Positions 7,981 through 13,921 of a DNA stretch of 19,100 bases are shown here, in pieces. Below the pieces are notes generated by a model. The model was not told the origin of the DNA, did no database searches, and saw only the letters and a program-made list of their open reading frames with translations. Origin of the DNA: Holdemanella sp. MSK.7.32 (GTDB lineage Bacteria > Bacillota_I > Bacilli_A > Erysipelotrichales > Erysipelotrichaceae); contig NZ_JANFYN010000044.1 of assembly GCF_024460475.1 (NCBI RefSeq), positions 1-19,100 of the forward strand, in the 5' to 3' direction. The position numbers and the translations under genes are program-made. Every line of letters starts with the position of its first letter. Positions within the stretch are counted from its first letter, which is position 1.

Positions 7981-8019
7981 TATATAGGTAATTATACTAC
8001 GTATATAGGTTGAAAAACA
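7981..8019 (-). promoter_or_regulatory. nanE operon promoter with flanking direct repeats
   Basis: TATAAT (minus strand, 7996-7991) with a weak TGTTTT 17 bp upstream (8019-8014). The 9-bp sequence TATATAGGT occurs on the plus strand at 7981-7989 and again at 8002-8010, exactly 21 bp apart and on either side of the -10 box. This could be a two-site operator. The -35 is poor, which would fit activator use. Confidence 0.5.
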
Positions 8020-8026
8020 CGAATTT

Positions 8027-8086
8027 GAAAAAAATTAAAAAAATTTTAAAAAAGTGCTTGCAATCATTTTAAAGTGATGGTATATT
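8027..8086 (+). promoter_or_regulatory. tRNA operon promoter with AT-rich UP-like element
   Basis: TTGCAA (8058-8063), a 17-bp spacer and TATATT (8081-8086). The 30 bp before the -35 are nearly all A and T, in tracts that resemble an UP element. Start expected near 8093. It is divergent from the nanE promoter. Confidence 0.75.
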
Positions 8087-8094
8087 TAATGGGC

Positions 8095-8119
8095 ACTGAG
8101 CGAGACACAAAAGCTCAGT
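8095..8119 (+). other. 5' leader hairpin of the tRNA precursor
   Basis: ACTGAGC (8095-8101) pairs perfectly with GCTCAGT (8113-8119) around an 11-nt loop, starting a few bases after the predicted transcription start and ending 10 bases before tRNA-Arg. It may protect or position the transcript for processing. Confidence 0.45.
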
Positions 8120-8129
8120 TGAAATAAAT

Positions 8130-8206
8130 GCGCCCATAGCTCAACTGGATAGAGCGTTTGACTACGGATCAAAAGGTTGTGGGTTCGATTCCTGCTGGGC
8201 GCGCCA
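8130..8206 (+). tRNA. tRNA-Arg(ACG)
   Basis: Acceptor arms GCGCCCA and TGGGCGC pair over 7 bp. The anticodon stem TTTGA/TCAAA encloses loop CTACGGA with anticodon ACG. The T arm contains GGGTTCGATTCC. CCA is encoded. A34 should be edited to inosine by a TadA-type deaminase to read CGU, CGC and CGA. Confidence 0.97.
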
Positions 8207-8228
8207 TTTATTTTTTTTCTAAAAATAT

Positions 8229-8305
8229 CGGGATGTAGCACAGCTTGGTAGTGCACTTGATTTGGGATCAAGGGGTCGCAGGTTCAAATCCTGTCATCCC
8301 GACCA
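8229..8305 (+). tRNA. tRNA-Pro(TGG)
   Basis: Acceptor CGGGATG/CATCCCG, anticodon stem CTTGA/TCAAG with loop TTTGGGA (anticodon TGG), T loop TTCAAAT, encoded CCA. Confidence 0.97.
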
Positions 8306-8321
8306 TTATTTTATTTAATTC

Positions 8322-8398
8322 GGCTGGGTAGCTTAGTTGGCTAGAGCATCCGGTTCATACCCGGAAGGTCGTGAGTTCGAGTCTCACTCCAGCCACCA
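8322..8398 (+). tRNA. tRNA-Met(CAT), elongator
   Basis: The gene starts GGCTGGG, with anticodon loop TTCATAC in stem TCCGG/CCGGA, and CCA is encoded. The first base pair is normal and the stem lacks the initiator GGG/CCC set. The overall sequence resembles Bacillus elongator tRNA-Met, so this is the elongator rather than the initiator. Confidence 0.88.
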
Positions 8399-8411
8399 AC
8401 GAGTTTAACTT

Positions 8412-8488
8412 GGACCCTTAGCTCAGTTGGTCAGAGCATCCGGCTCATAACCGGCGGGTCGTAGGTTCGAGTCCTACAGGGTCCACCA
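8412..8488 (+). tRNA. tRNA-Ile2(CAT), lysidine-dependent
   Basis: The gene has a GGACCCT/AGGGTCC acceptor and CTCATAA anticodon loop, with a T arm reading GTAGGTTCGAGTCCTAC. It closely resembles bacterial tRNA-Ile2 genes rather than tRNA-Met. TilS is expected to convert C34 to lysidine so that it reads AUA. CCA is encoded. Identity rests on remembered similarity to Bacillus tRNA-Ile2. Confidence 0.8.
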
Positions 8489-8499
8489 ATTATACATAT

Positions 8500-8590
8500 G
8501 CAGAAGTACCCAAGTGGCTGAAGGGTCCGGTCTTGAAAACCGGTAGGTCGTGCGAGCGGCGCCTGGGTTCGAATCCCAGCTTCTGCGCCA
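8500..8590 (+). tRNA. tRNA-Ser(TGA)
   Basis: The gene is 91 bases with CCA, including a long variable arm. Acceptor GCAGAAG/CTTCTGC, anticodon stem CCGGT-type with loop CTTGAAA (anticodon TGA), discriminator G and encoded CCA. Confidence 0.96.
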
Positions 8591-8607
8591 TCTTAATTAA
8601 TTCACAT

Positions 8608-8684
<77 letters not shown>

Positions 8685-8687
8685 TGT

Positions 8688-8763
8688 GGTCTCATAGCTC
8701 AGTTGGTAGAGCAAAGGACTGAAAATCCTTGTGTCGTTGGTTCGATTCCGACTGAGACCACCA
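8688..8763 (+). tRNA. tRNA-Phe(GAA)
   Basis: Acceptor GGTCTCA/TGAGACC, anticodon stem AAGGA/TCCTT with loop CTGAAAA (anticodon GAA), encoded CCA. It is the last tRNA of the cluster and is followed by a terminator 14 bp later. Confidence 0.96.
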
Positions 8764-8776
8764 TTTGTCAAAGATT

Positions 8777-8805
8777 GCACCTAGCATTTGCCAGGTGCTT
8801 TTTTT
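8777..8805 (+). terminator. terminator of the tRNA operon
   Basis: GCACCT (8777-8782) pairs with AGGTGC (8793-8798) followed directly by seven T. A further 8-bp AT-rich palindrome follows at 8806-8823. Confidence 0.88.
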
Positions 8806-8927
8806 ATGCTTTATTTAAAGCATATTCTCACATTGTGGTTATATTCCATATCTATATAAATCACTAAAATAAGTGTTTTTCTAAACAAAATTCGCAAAAA
8901 AATCGCAAAAAATTTTCAAACCATATT

Positions 8928-8958
8928 AAAAACGGATAGTAAATTATCCGCTTTTTTT
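8928..8958 (-). terminator. bidirectional terminator after the relaxase gene
   Basis: CGGATA (8933-8938) pairs with TATCCG (8945-8950). On the minus strand it is followed by TTTTT, and on the plus strand by C and seven T. It lies immediately after the relaxase stop codon. Confidence 0.78.
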
Positions 8959-10469
8959 CATCTATTTCGGTCTTTTTTATTTCCCTCTAAATCCATTGTT
9001 TTTCTAACCATTGTCTTATCTTCAGGACTTAGTTTATTTATTATCGCATCATAAACTGTTATGCTTTGTCCATTTTTTAAGTGAATCTGATTTCTTGTTG
9101 TTTCTTTCACAAATCGAGTCAGTGCAGTATTTCTACCTTCAGACTTATTCAGCTTCTTACTCATTGTCAACATACTATGGTTATGATCATTCACTTTAGT
9201 CTGTAAAACTGAATTCTGTTCTTTCACATCATCTAGTCTAATCTTCAATAACTTATTGTCATTCTTATACTGAACCAATTCATTCTTTGTACTATCCAGC
9301 TTGTTATTTAGCGTCTTATTCTCATCTTTCAAATTATCTATTTTATCACTCAACAATTTGATACGTTTCAACAACGCCCCAATCATTGACTTTAGTTCTT
9401 GAATAAACGTTTTAAGCTGATCAAACACACGGTATTCAACAACAATCTTATTCTTATTCAATCTTGATTTTGGTGAATTCTCCATTTCCACTAATTGTGA
9501 AGATACATTTTCCAATCGTTCGTACGCATACGCAATATTTTTCTCGTCCACAGTGTCTTGTTTCAAAAAATCTTTTGCGATATTCACATTATGCTGCATT
9601 TCTAGTGTCTTATCCTTTGTATCCTGCCACTGGCTTAATGGCATATTTGCCGATGCATCTTTTAATGGTTCCTTAATACTTGTAGCACCATACATCAAAT
9701 ATAAATTGCTCTCATTCATAATGGTTTCCATACTTTTATACATCTTATTTCGCATCGCATTAAATAAAATCGGAACTTTATCTCTTTCATTGATTATAGA
9801 CTGTTCCGGTTTATACCCCATGCGTACTAATGTTTCATCTAACCCTGTGCCACAGCGCAATCCTCCGCCATGCTTCTGAATATATTCCATATCCTCTGCA
9901 CGTTCATAAATAGGTTTAAAATCGAGGTGCATATGGTAGAATCCAGATTCATCCAAATGTACAGTGGCACCTAAGATATGAAAGTATGGAAAATCCTTTT
10001 TAAATCTAACAAGAAATTCATTAAAAATGCGAAGCGCTTGTTCTTTCGTTATTTTGCCATTTTCACGATCACTCTTATCCCCCAATCCTATAATTAAAGA
10101 ACGAAACATTTTAATCTGTTCCATTTTATTCGTTTTTGGATTTCGCATCTGATCATGCAGATGCTGCGTATAATAATCATTTCCAATCAATGGATAATCC
10201 CGGTTACGTGGCTTTGTCTTGATTTGGCCAGAATTATATTGTTCCCAAGCTGCTGCTTTTCGTTTCAATGTATAATCATTTCGTTCTTTTATATAAGGCT
10301 TCATTAACTCATTGATTTGTTCCTTATAGCTCTTTTCATAAGAAACAAGTTCGATTACTGTATCTTTACTCGTATCATGCGTATGTTCTAATTTAGAGCG
10401 ATACTCCAAGCCATGATTATGTTCTTCACATCCTTCACCAGCTGTAATCGTCACTGATACTTCATTCAT
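8958..10469 (-). CDS. MobV/Pre-family relaxase
   Basis: The 503-residue protein is a mobilisation relaxase of the Mob_Pre (MobV) family. The metal-binding signature HLDESGFYHMHLDF lies at about 171-184, with H171, D173, E174, H179 and H181 in the HxDExxxxHxH arrangement of the family. The N-terminal half is the nicking domain, which cleaves oriT and stays bound to the DNA. About 340-460 is a long polar, heptad-like region typical of a coiled coil. The ATG at 10469 is preferred to an upstream GTG in the same frame because it overlaps the preceding stop by 8 bp. No T4SS or coupling protein is encoded here, so mobilisation would depend on another element. Confidence 0.88.
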   Translation of the reverse strand: MNEVSVTITAGEGCEEHNHGLEYRSKLEHTHDTSKDTVIELVSYEKSYKEQINELMKPYIKERNDYTLKRKAAAWEQYNSGQIKTKPRNRDYPLIGNDYYTQHLHDQMRNPKTNKMEQIKMFRSLIIGLGDKSDRENGKITKEQALRIFNEFLVRFKKDFPYFHILGATVHLDESGFYHMHLDFKPIYERAEDMEYIQKHGGGLRCGTGLDETLVRMGYKPEQSIINERDKVPILFNAMRNKMYKSMETIMNESNLYLMYGATSIKEPLKDASANMPLSQWQDTKDKTLEMQHNVNIAKDFLKQDTVDEKNIAYAYERLENVSSQLVEMENSPKSRLNKNKIVVEYRVFDQLKTFIQELKSMIGALLKRIKLLSDKIDNLKDENKTLNNKLDSTKNELVQYKNDNKLLKIRLDDVKEQNSVLQTKVNDHNHSMLTMSKKLNKSEGRNTALTRFVKETTRNQIHLKNGQSITVYDAIINKLSPEDKTMVRKTMDLEGNKKDRNR

Positions 10470-10755
10470 GAAGATCACCCGATTTTAATATTTTATACAA
10501 TGTTGTACGACAAACATTATATTTTTTACACATCTGTTCAAAAGTCATTTCCTTCTTTTCTGCTCTAAGAACATCCACACCAGGAAGTTTTTTCTTAGGT
10601 CTTCCAGAAGTCGATGCTTTTTCTTCAATAATCACTTCCAAATTGCCATTATATGTATTTCGATATATCCCATTGAAATGTTTAAAAAGTAATTTTATAC
10701 ATTCCTTTTGATGTTCAATATTCGTATCATTTAAATATAATTTAAATCGATTCAT
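10462..10755 (-). CDS. small helix-turn-helix protein, relaxase partner
   Basis: The 97-residue protein has a mixed N-terminal part (1-50), a basic linker reading GRPKKKLPG (about 52-60) and a C-terminal helix-turn-helix (about 70-94) containing EQMCKKYNVCRTTLYKILKSG. That last part resembles the DNA-binding domain of Hin-type resolvases, but no catalytic recombinase domain is present. A good AGGGGG lies 7 bp before the ATG. Its stop overlaps the relaxase start, so the two are probably made together. It may bind the structured DNA immediately upstream (10808-10907) as an oriT accessory or regulator; this is inference. Confidence 0.7.
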   Translation of the reverse strand: MNRFKLYLNDTNIEHQKECIKLLFKHFNGIYRNTYNGNLEVIIEEKASTSGRPKKKLPGVDVLRAEKKEMTFEQMCKKYNVCRTTLYKILKSGDLHE

Positions 10756-10807
10756 TTACGTATCCCCCTTATTATTGTTCATTAATTATTTCCACACATC
10801 CTTTTGA

Positions 10808-10907
10808 GCAAGCCTTGCTTGCCATAATTACCAGCTTGATGGTAATGCCCTTCCCTATTGAACCCCAATACCGCACTAAAGGCGGTAATGAAGTTCAATG
10901 ACGGGCA
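10808..10907. other. structured oriT-like region with nested hairpins
   Basis: The 175-bp gap between integrase and the relaxase operon holds a dense set of inverted repeats. GCAAGC (10808-10813) pairs with GCTTGC (10817-10822). ATTACCA (10827-10833) pairs with TGGTAAT (10840-10846). A three-layer nested set follows: TGCCC/GGGCA (10846-10850 and 10903-10907), ATTGAAC/GTTCAAT (10857-10863 and 10893-10899) and TACCGC/GCGGTA (10869-10874 and 10882-10887). MobV relaxases act on hairpin-containing oriT sites usually placed just upstream of the mob gene, which matches the position. It could also be a single-strand replication signal or a structured mRNA leader. Confidence 0.6.
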
Positions 10908-10930
10908 ACTGCGTTGAGCTTTTAGCGACA

Positions 10931-12043
10931 TCATTCGAATTGAGAATCAATGATGTCGATCAGATTCTGCTCAGAATTATTGAAGAACTTAACGTAAGTC
11001 TTCAAACACTCCGTTTGTGTATGACCCAAGCGTTTTGCGACCAATGATACAGGTGCATTCGCATTACATAGAAGTGATGCATTGCTTCGTCTAAACCCAT
11101 GAATCTTGATCATGCGAATTCCTGATCTTTCGCAGGCGATTGCCATACGCTTCTTCACAACTTTCGCAAGAACGGGTCTGTCCACTCCAAACAGAAATGT
11201 ATCTTTTGTGATGCAGTACAAGTCTTTGTACCAATCCAAATATTCCTGCATGATGCATTTCATTCGTTTGGGCATCGTTATCGTTCGAATACTGTTCCTT
11301 GTCTTTGGCGGAGTAACCAGATACGATCTTCCCTGCACATACCTAGCTACTGTCTTATTGAATCGAATTGTCCCCTTATCCATATCAATATCGTTCATTG
11401 TTAGTGCAACACATTCGCCAAATCGACATCCCATAAAATACAAAAGATTCACAATGACATAACAGACGTATTCTCCGTTTTCTTTGTTTCTTGGAAAACA
11501 TTGAATGAACTGCTCAAATTCATCCGGAGTATAGAAATCGTCTTCATCAATGATCTTGTCCGGCCTTTTGTATTTGGGAATTCTTTTGACAGGATTAAAC
11601 TGTACATATCCCATTTCAAGTCCATAGTTAAAAATCTTATTCAAATATGTCAGCATCTTATTTACATATTCTTCACTCAAACCTTTTTTAAATGCAGCAT
11701 CCGTAATCTGTTTGATCTGTCCAGATGTTAGAGATTGAATCTTTTCATCATACAAAGATTCAAAGTATTTTGAAATATATGTATTACTTTGTTTTGTGCT
11801 TGATTTTAATTGATTTGCCTTAGCCAGATCATATACGTCAATAAACTCTTTCAATGTATAAGAATGACTTTCAAAAGTGTGTGTTTCTGCATTAAAAGAT
11901 TCTTTATATTTCAATTCAAACTCACGCGCATCATTGATGGAATTAAAAGTCTTTCGAAAAGAATATCTATGATACTTTCCAGTTGAAGTGGGTACAGATC
12001 CACGAATTTCATACTTCTTATTTCCTAAACGTTTCACAGACAT
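10931..12043 (-). CDS. tyrosine recombinase (integrase)
   Basis: The 370-residue protein has an N-terminal AP2-like arm-binding part (about 1-55), a SAM-like core-binding domain (about 64-160) and a catalytic domain (about 170-365). The full catalytic set is visible: R207 in GCRFGE, K247 in PPKTRNS, H315 and R318 in HGFRRS, H341 in RLGH, and nucleophile Y350. It should integrate and excise the element by site-specific recombination. The start is 3 bp after the rep stop with GGAGGTG inside the rep end as ribosome binding site, so it is co-transcribed with the replication gene. All key residues are present, so it is probably active. Confidence 0.93.
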   Translation of the reverse strand: MSVKRLGNKKYEIRGSVPTSTGKYHRYSFRKTFNSINDAREFELKYKESFNAETHTFESHSYTLKEFIDVYDLAKANQLKSSTKQSNTYISKYFESLYDEKIQSLTSGQIKQITDAAFKKGLSEEYVNKMLTYLNKIFNYGLEMGYVQFNPVKRIPKYKRPDKIIDEDDFYTPDEFEQFIQCFPRNKENGEYVCYVIVNLLYFMGCRFGECVALTMNDIDMDKGTIRFNKTVARYVQGRSYLVTPPKTRNSIRTITMPKRMKCIMQEYLDWYKDLYCITKDTFLFGVDRPVLAKVVKKRMAIACERSGIRMIKIHGFRRSNASLLCNANAPVSLVAKRLGHTQTECLKTYVKFFNNSEQNLIDIIDSQFE

Positions 12044-12046
12044 TGT

Positions 12047-12685
12047 CTACACCTCCACATGCCCGTCTCTTCGAAGCATGTCAAAGATCTTGATAAAGAA
12101 CTGATTAGGAGCATATGCAGAATACTGTTTGTGAAGTTGATGCATTTCAATATGTGAATCCAGTCTATTGATATATTCATCCGCATATTCTTCCGATTCA
12201 ATAAGCAATCGATCATACAGTTCATCATTCAGAATAACATTTCCATAAAGTCCAAAATGCTTCACTTCTAAAGAGAGTGTATTATCTTCTATATTATCTT
12301 CTATATTATTAGGACAACTCAGTTGGCTACCCTGGCTAACTGAGTTTGCCACCCCACCTAACTCTGTTGACTGGTAGCTAACTAAGTTTGCCACCTCTTT
12401 TGCGACATAAATACAATTTTTAATACCATGATTTACAAAGTCTTTCTTCTCTAACAAATTCTTTTGTATTAAACTTTTTAAAGCTTTATCTACACCAGCT
12501 TTAGTTGAATTTGTAAAATCTGCCAAATAACTACGACTGCCTGTAAATGCACCACAATGATCACGCGAAAATCCATAGATAATCGCATAAATACTCAATT
12601 CCAATCCTTTTAACCCCAATTCATTTATCATCCAATATTGAATAGAATAATAGGAATTGGGTTTAATCTTCTTATTATTTTCCAT
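12047..12685 (-). CDS. replication initiator-like winged-helix protein
   Basis: The 212-residue protein begins with a winged-helix domain (about 10-95) of the kind found in replication initiators of phages and integrative elements of Bacillota: a segment reading YSIQYWMINELGLKGLELS, then SRSYLADFTNSTKAGVDKAL and LIQKNLLEKK. The middle (about 96-140) is low complexity and is encoded by DNA-level iterons. The C-terminal part (about 160-208) contains YSAYAPNQFFIKIFDML. It has no ATPase motif and would recruit host helicase loaders. AAGGAG lies 8 bp before the ATG. The leader upstream contains attenuator-like pairings. Family assignment is by pattern, not by search; a regulatory winged-helix role is the main alternative. 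Confidence 0.65.
   Translation of the reverse strand: MENNKKIKPNSYYSIQYWMINELGLKGLELSIYAIIYGFSRDHCGAFTGSRSYLADFTNSTKAGVDKALKSLIQKNLLEKKDFVNHGIKNCIYVAKEVANLVSYQSTELGGVANSVSQGSQLSCPNNIEDNIEDNTLSLEVKHFGLYGNVILNDELYDRLLIESEEYADEYINRLDSHIEMHQLHKQYSAYAPNQFFIKIFDMLRRDGHVEV
12281..12304 (+). repeat. two AT-rich 12-bp tandem repeats inside rep
   Basis: ATTATCTTCTAT occurs at 12281-12292 and 12293-12304, followed by a partial third copy (ATTATT). It is 12 bp from the iteron block and is the most AT-rich part of the gene, so it is a candidate DNA-unwinding element. The 12-bp period also encodes a small repeat (NIEDNIEDN), so protein-level repetition is an alternative. Confidence 0.6.
12316..12401 (+). 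repeat. four iterons of about 22 bp
   Basis: The partly palindromic core AACTNAGTT recurs at 12316 (AACTCAGTT), 12338 (AACTGAGTT), 12360 (AACTCTGTT) and 12380 (AACTAAGTT). Start-to-start distances are 22, 22 and 20 bp, about two helical turns. The sequence after the core is also shared, with GCCACC or close variants in units 1, 2 and 4. Because 22 is not a multiple of three, the repeats fall in different codon phases, so they cannot be a protein repeat. Confidence 0.75.
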
Positions 12686-12736
12686 AAAAAAACTCCTTTT
12701 ACCTCATTACGAAATAGACTTTCTGAATAAGCATTC

Positions 12737-12768
12737 AAAAAGCCTCCAAAAAAAGATAAAAAGGAGGC
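12737..12768 (-). terminator. leader terminator upstream of rep (attenuator)
   Basis: On the minus strand GCCTCC (12768-12763) pairs with GGAGGC (12747-12742), followed by TTTTT. It sits in the rep leader, about 50 nt before the rep ATG, so it would stop rep mRNA prematurely. An earlier GGAGGC (12824-12819) can compete for the same GCCTCC. Confidence 0.65.
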
Positions 12769-12782
12769 CACATTTTGCATAA

Positions 12783-12793
12783 TGTGCTATAAT
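12783..12793 (+). promoter_or_regulatory. extended -10 promoter of the candidate antisense RNA
   Basis: TGTG, one base, then TATAAT is a perfect TRTGN extended -10. No clear -35 is present. The predicted start is near 12800. Confidence 0.55.
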
Positions 12794-12817
12794 ATACGTG
12801 CTTAGGGGTATATTATA
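12788..12817. repeat. 10-bp perfect inverted repeat in the rep leader
   Basis: TATAATATAC (12788-12797) and GTATATTATA (12808-12817) are separated by 10 bp. The left arm holds the -10 box of the plus-strand promoter and the right arm carries a TATAAT for the minus strand. It may be an operator for the element regulators or the stem of an RNA hairpin in the leader. Confidence 0.6.
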
Positions 12818-12861
12818 TGCCTCCGGTTTAATTTGGTGCCAGCCAAATTAAGCCTTTTTTT
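12800..12861 (+). ncRNA. candidate antisense RNA of about 60 nt controlling rep
   Basis: A perfect extended -10 promoter is followed about 60 bp later by an intrinsic terminator: GG-t-TTAATTTGG (12825-12836) pairs with CCAAATTAA-g-CC (12843-12854) around a 6-nt loop and ends in seven T (12855-12861). The RNA would be complementary to the rep leader, including the GGAGGC at 12824-12819 that competes with the leader terminator. This is the arrangement of countertranscripts in pT181- and pIP501-type copy control. The signals are seen; expression and function are inferred. Confidence 0.5.
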
Positions 12862-13036
12862 CTACCTTAAAATCAAAAAAATCCTTCACGATCACAACCG
12901 GAACTTTTCCTTTTAAAAGTCGCCTTTCATCCAGCTCATACTCATCCTTCATAACCTGAATGAATTGGTATGCCTTGGATTTGCTGATGTTCGCATAGGC
13001 TGCCACATCCGTGGGTCCCCAATATAACTTTTCCAT
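12848..13036 (-). CDS. small excisionase-like helix-turn-helix protein
   Basis: The 62-residue protein contains a helix-turn-helix at about residues 8-30 (GPTDVAAYANISKSKAYQFI) followed by a basic wing-like end (RRLLKGKVPVVIVKDFFDF). The layout resembles small excisionases and MerR-like adaptors of mobile elements, which bind DNA to bias recombination toward excision. AAGGGGA lies about 9 bp before the ATG. It is the first gene of the minus-strand operon leading to rep, integrase and relaxase, and it is divergent from the XRE-type regulator. It could equally be a transcriptional regulator of the operon. No known family is claimed beyond the fold type. Confidence 0.65.
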   Translation of the reverse strand: MEKLYWGPTDVAAYANISKSKAYQFIQVMKDEYELDERRLLKGKVPVVIVKDFFDFKVEKKA

Positions 13037-13055
13037 TTTGAATTTCCCCTTTCTA

Positions 13056-13088
13056 GAAAGTTATTTATAAATACGACTTATAACTTTC
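13056..13088. promoter_or_regulatory. 9-bp inverted repeat, likely operator of the element regulator
   Basis: GAAAGTTAT (13056-13064) and ATAACTTTC (13080-13088) form a perfect inverted repeat with a 15-bp spacer. It lies just downstream of the minus-strand promoter at 13095-13122 and between the divergent regulator and operon. Confidence 0.6.
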
Positions 13089-13094
13089 ATATTT

Positions 13095-13122
13095 ATCATA
13101 CCATTTAATCTGGAAATTGCAA
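13095..13122 (-). promoter_or_regulatory. promoter of the excisionase-rep-integrase operon
   Basis: Minus-strand TTGCAA (13122-13117), a 16-bp spacer and TATGAT (13100-13095). The start is expected near 13088, at the edge of the inverted repeat. Confidence 0.6.
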
Positions 13123-13202
13123 CTGCATAATGCGTATATTTCCGGATATCTTTTTTTATATACTTTACCATGTTAATATATCTATAGATTTGGAGGGGTC
13201 CT

Positions 13203-13880
13203 ATGTCTGTAAAATCCTATATAGATTCTTTATGTTCAGAAAAAAATTTAAACATGAAACAACTTGCTGAACAGGTAGGAATCAACTATAAAACATTGAA
13301 TACTCTAGTAAATGAAGATGGTAGACTTATGAATCCTAAACAGTTGGCTTTATTTTCAAAATACACAGGCAAGTCAAAACAGGAAGTATTCTATGACAAT
13401 TTAAAAGATGATGATTTATCAGACGCATGTACAAAAACTGCCCTTCTATATATCGGTAAGAAAACATGTGAAGGATGGATTGCCAATATAGATATCCGTC
13501 TTGATACAAAGATATCAAATACTCGTACTGCCAACTATGCTGGCATACTGCATAAAAAAAGATCCGGAAACGGATTAACTGTAGTGGAAGATTGGGATCA
13601 GCTAAAAGTTGACTTTTGGGAGTTCTACTACAAAGGTAAGTTAAAGGATGAAGAAGAATACGGCAGAGACACAATTGCCCGTACGTTTGCCAATGAAAGA
13701 AAGTACATATCCAGTGTATTATTCTTTGGTCTTCAAAGACTATGTACAACAAACCTAAATCCAGTCAACTATCATATCGTATTCAACCGAGATACTGAAT
13801 ATTATCTAGTAAAAGACTATTTCCCAAAGAAGATGAACATGGGCTTTGAGTGTATCTACGTTGATGAAAATGAGAGATAA
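13203..13880 (+). CDS. XRE-type regulator with a novel C-terminal domain
   Basis: The 225-residue protein has an N-terminal helix-turn-helix at about residues 8-58 (MKQLAEQVGINYKTLNTLV, then NPKQLALFSKYTGKS) of XRE/Cro type. The C-terminal two thirds (about 75-225) are not a family I recognise: they include a WANIDIRLDTKISN stretch, an aromatic-rich WEFYYKGKL patch and a final YFPKKMNMGFECIYV segment. GGAGGGG lies 5 bp before the ATG. It is divergent from the element operon, with a perfect inverted repeat between them, so it is the likely master repressor. It ends in a strong bidirectional terminator. The large C-terminal part may sense a ligand or a DNA-damage signal; this is inference. Confidence 0.72.
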   Translation: MSVKSYIDSLCSEKNLNMKQLAEQVGINYKTLNTLVNEDGRLMNPKQLALFSKYTGKSKQEVFYDNLKDDDLSDACTKTALLYIGKKTCEGWIANIDIRLDTKISNTRTANYAGILHKKRSGNGLTVVEDWDQLKVDFWEFYYKGKLKDEEEYGRDTIARTFANERKYISSVLFFGLQRLCTTNLNPVNYHIVFNRDTEYYLVKDYFPKKMNMGFECIYVDENER

Positions 13881-13886
13881 ATAGTC

Positions 13887-13921
13887 AAAAGAGTATCACC
13901 ATAAACAAGTGATACTCTTTT
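13887..13921. terminator. strong bidirectional terminator at the element edge
   Basis: A 13-bp perfect stem (13887-13899 with 13909-13921) with a 9-nt loop has A4 before it and T4 at its end, so it can work in both directions. It separates the plus-strand regulator from the convergent DUF975 gene. Confidence 0.82.

Larger units (their letters stand above)
12281..12401. other. candidate replication origin inside the rep gene
   Basis: Four iterons lie next to AT-rich 12-mers in the middle of the initiator gene. This combination is the standard layout of iteron origins, and origins embedded in the initiator gene are known from lambda O and RepA_N plasmids. Confidence 0.55.

Noticed and set aside
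8086..8271. Minus-strand ORF of 61 residues across tRNA-Arg and tRNA-Pro
   Set aside because: It is the reverse complement of tRNA genes. Sequences such as SRNRTHNLLIRSQ are well-known false proteins made from tRNA arrays.
8688..8763. Integration of the element at the 3' end of tRNA-Phe
   Set aside because: No second copy of the tRNA-Phe end was found near 13880-14000, and the tRNA operon terminator follows intact.
9011..9879. Plus-strand ORFs opposite the relaxase gene
   Set aside because: They are shadows of a long relaxase gene with intact motifs and have no ribosome binding sites.
12281..12401. CRISPR-like repeats
   Set aside because: Units are short, have no true spacers, and lie in a coding gene. 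An iteron block fits better.
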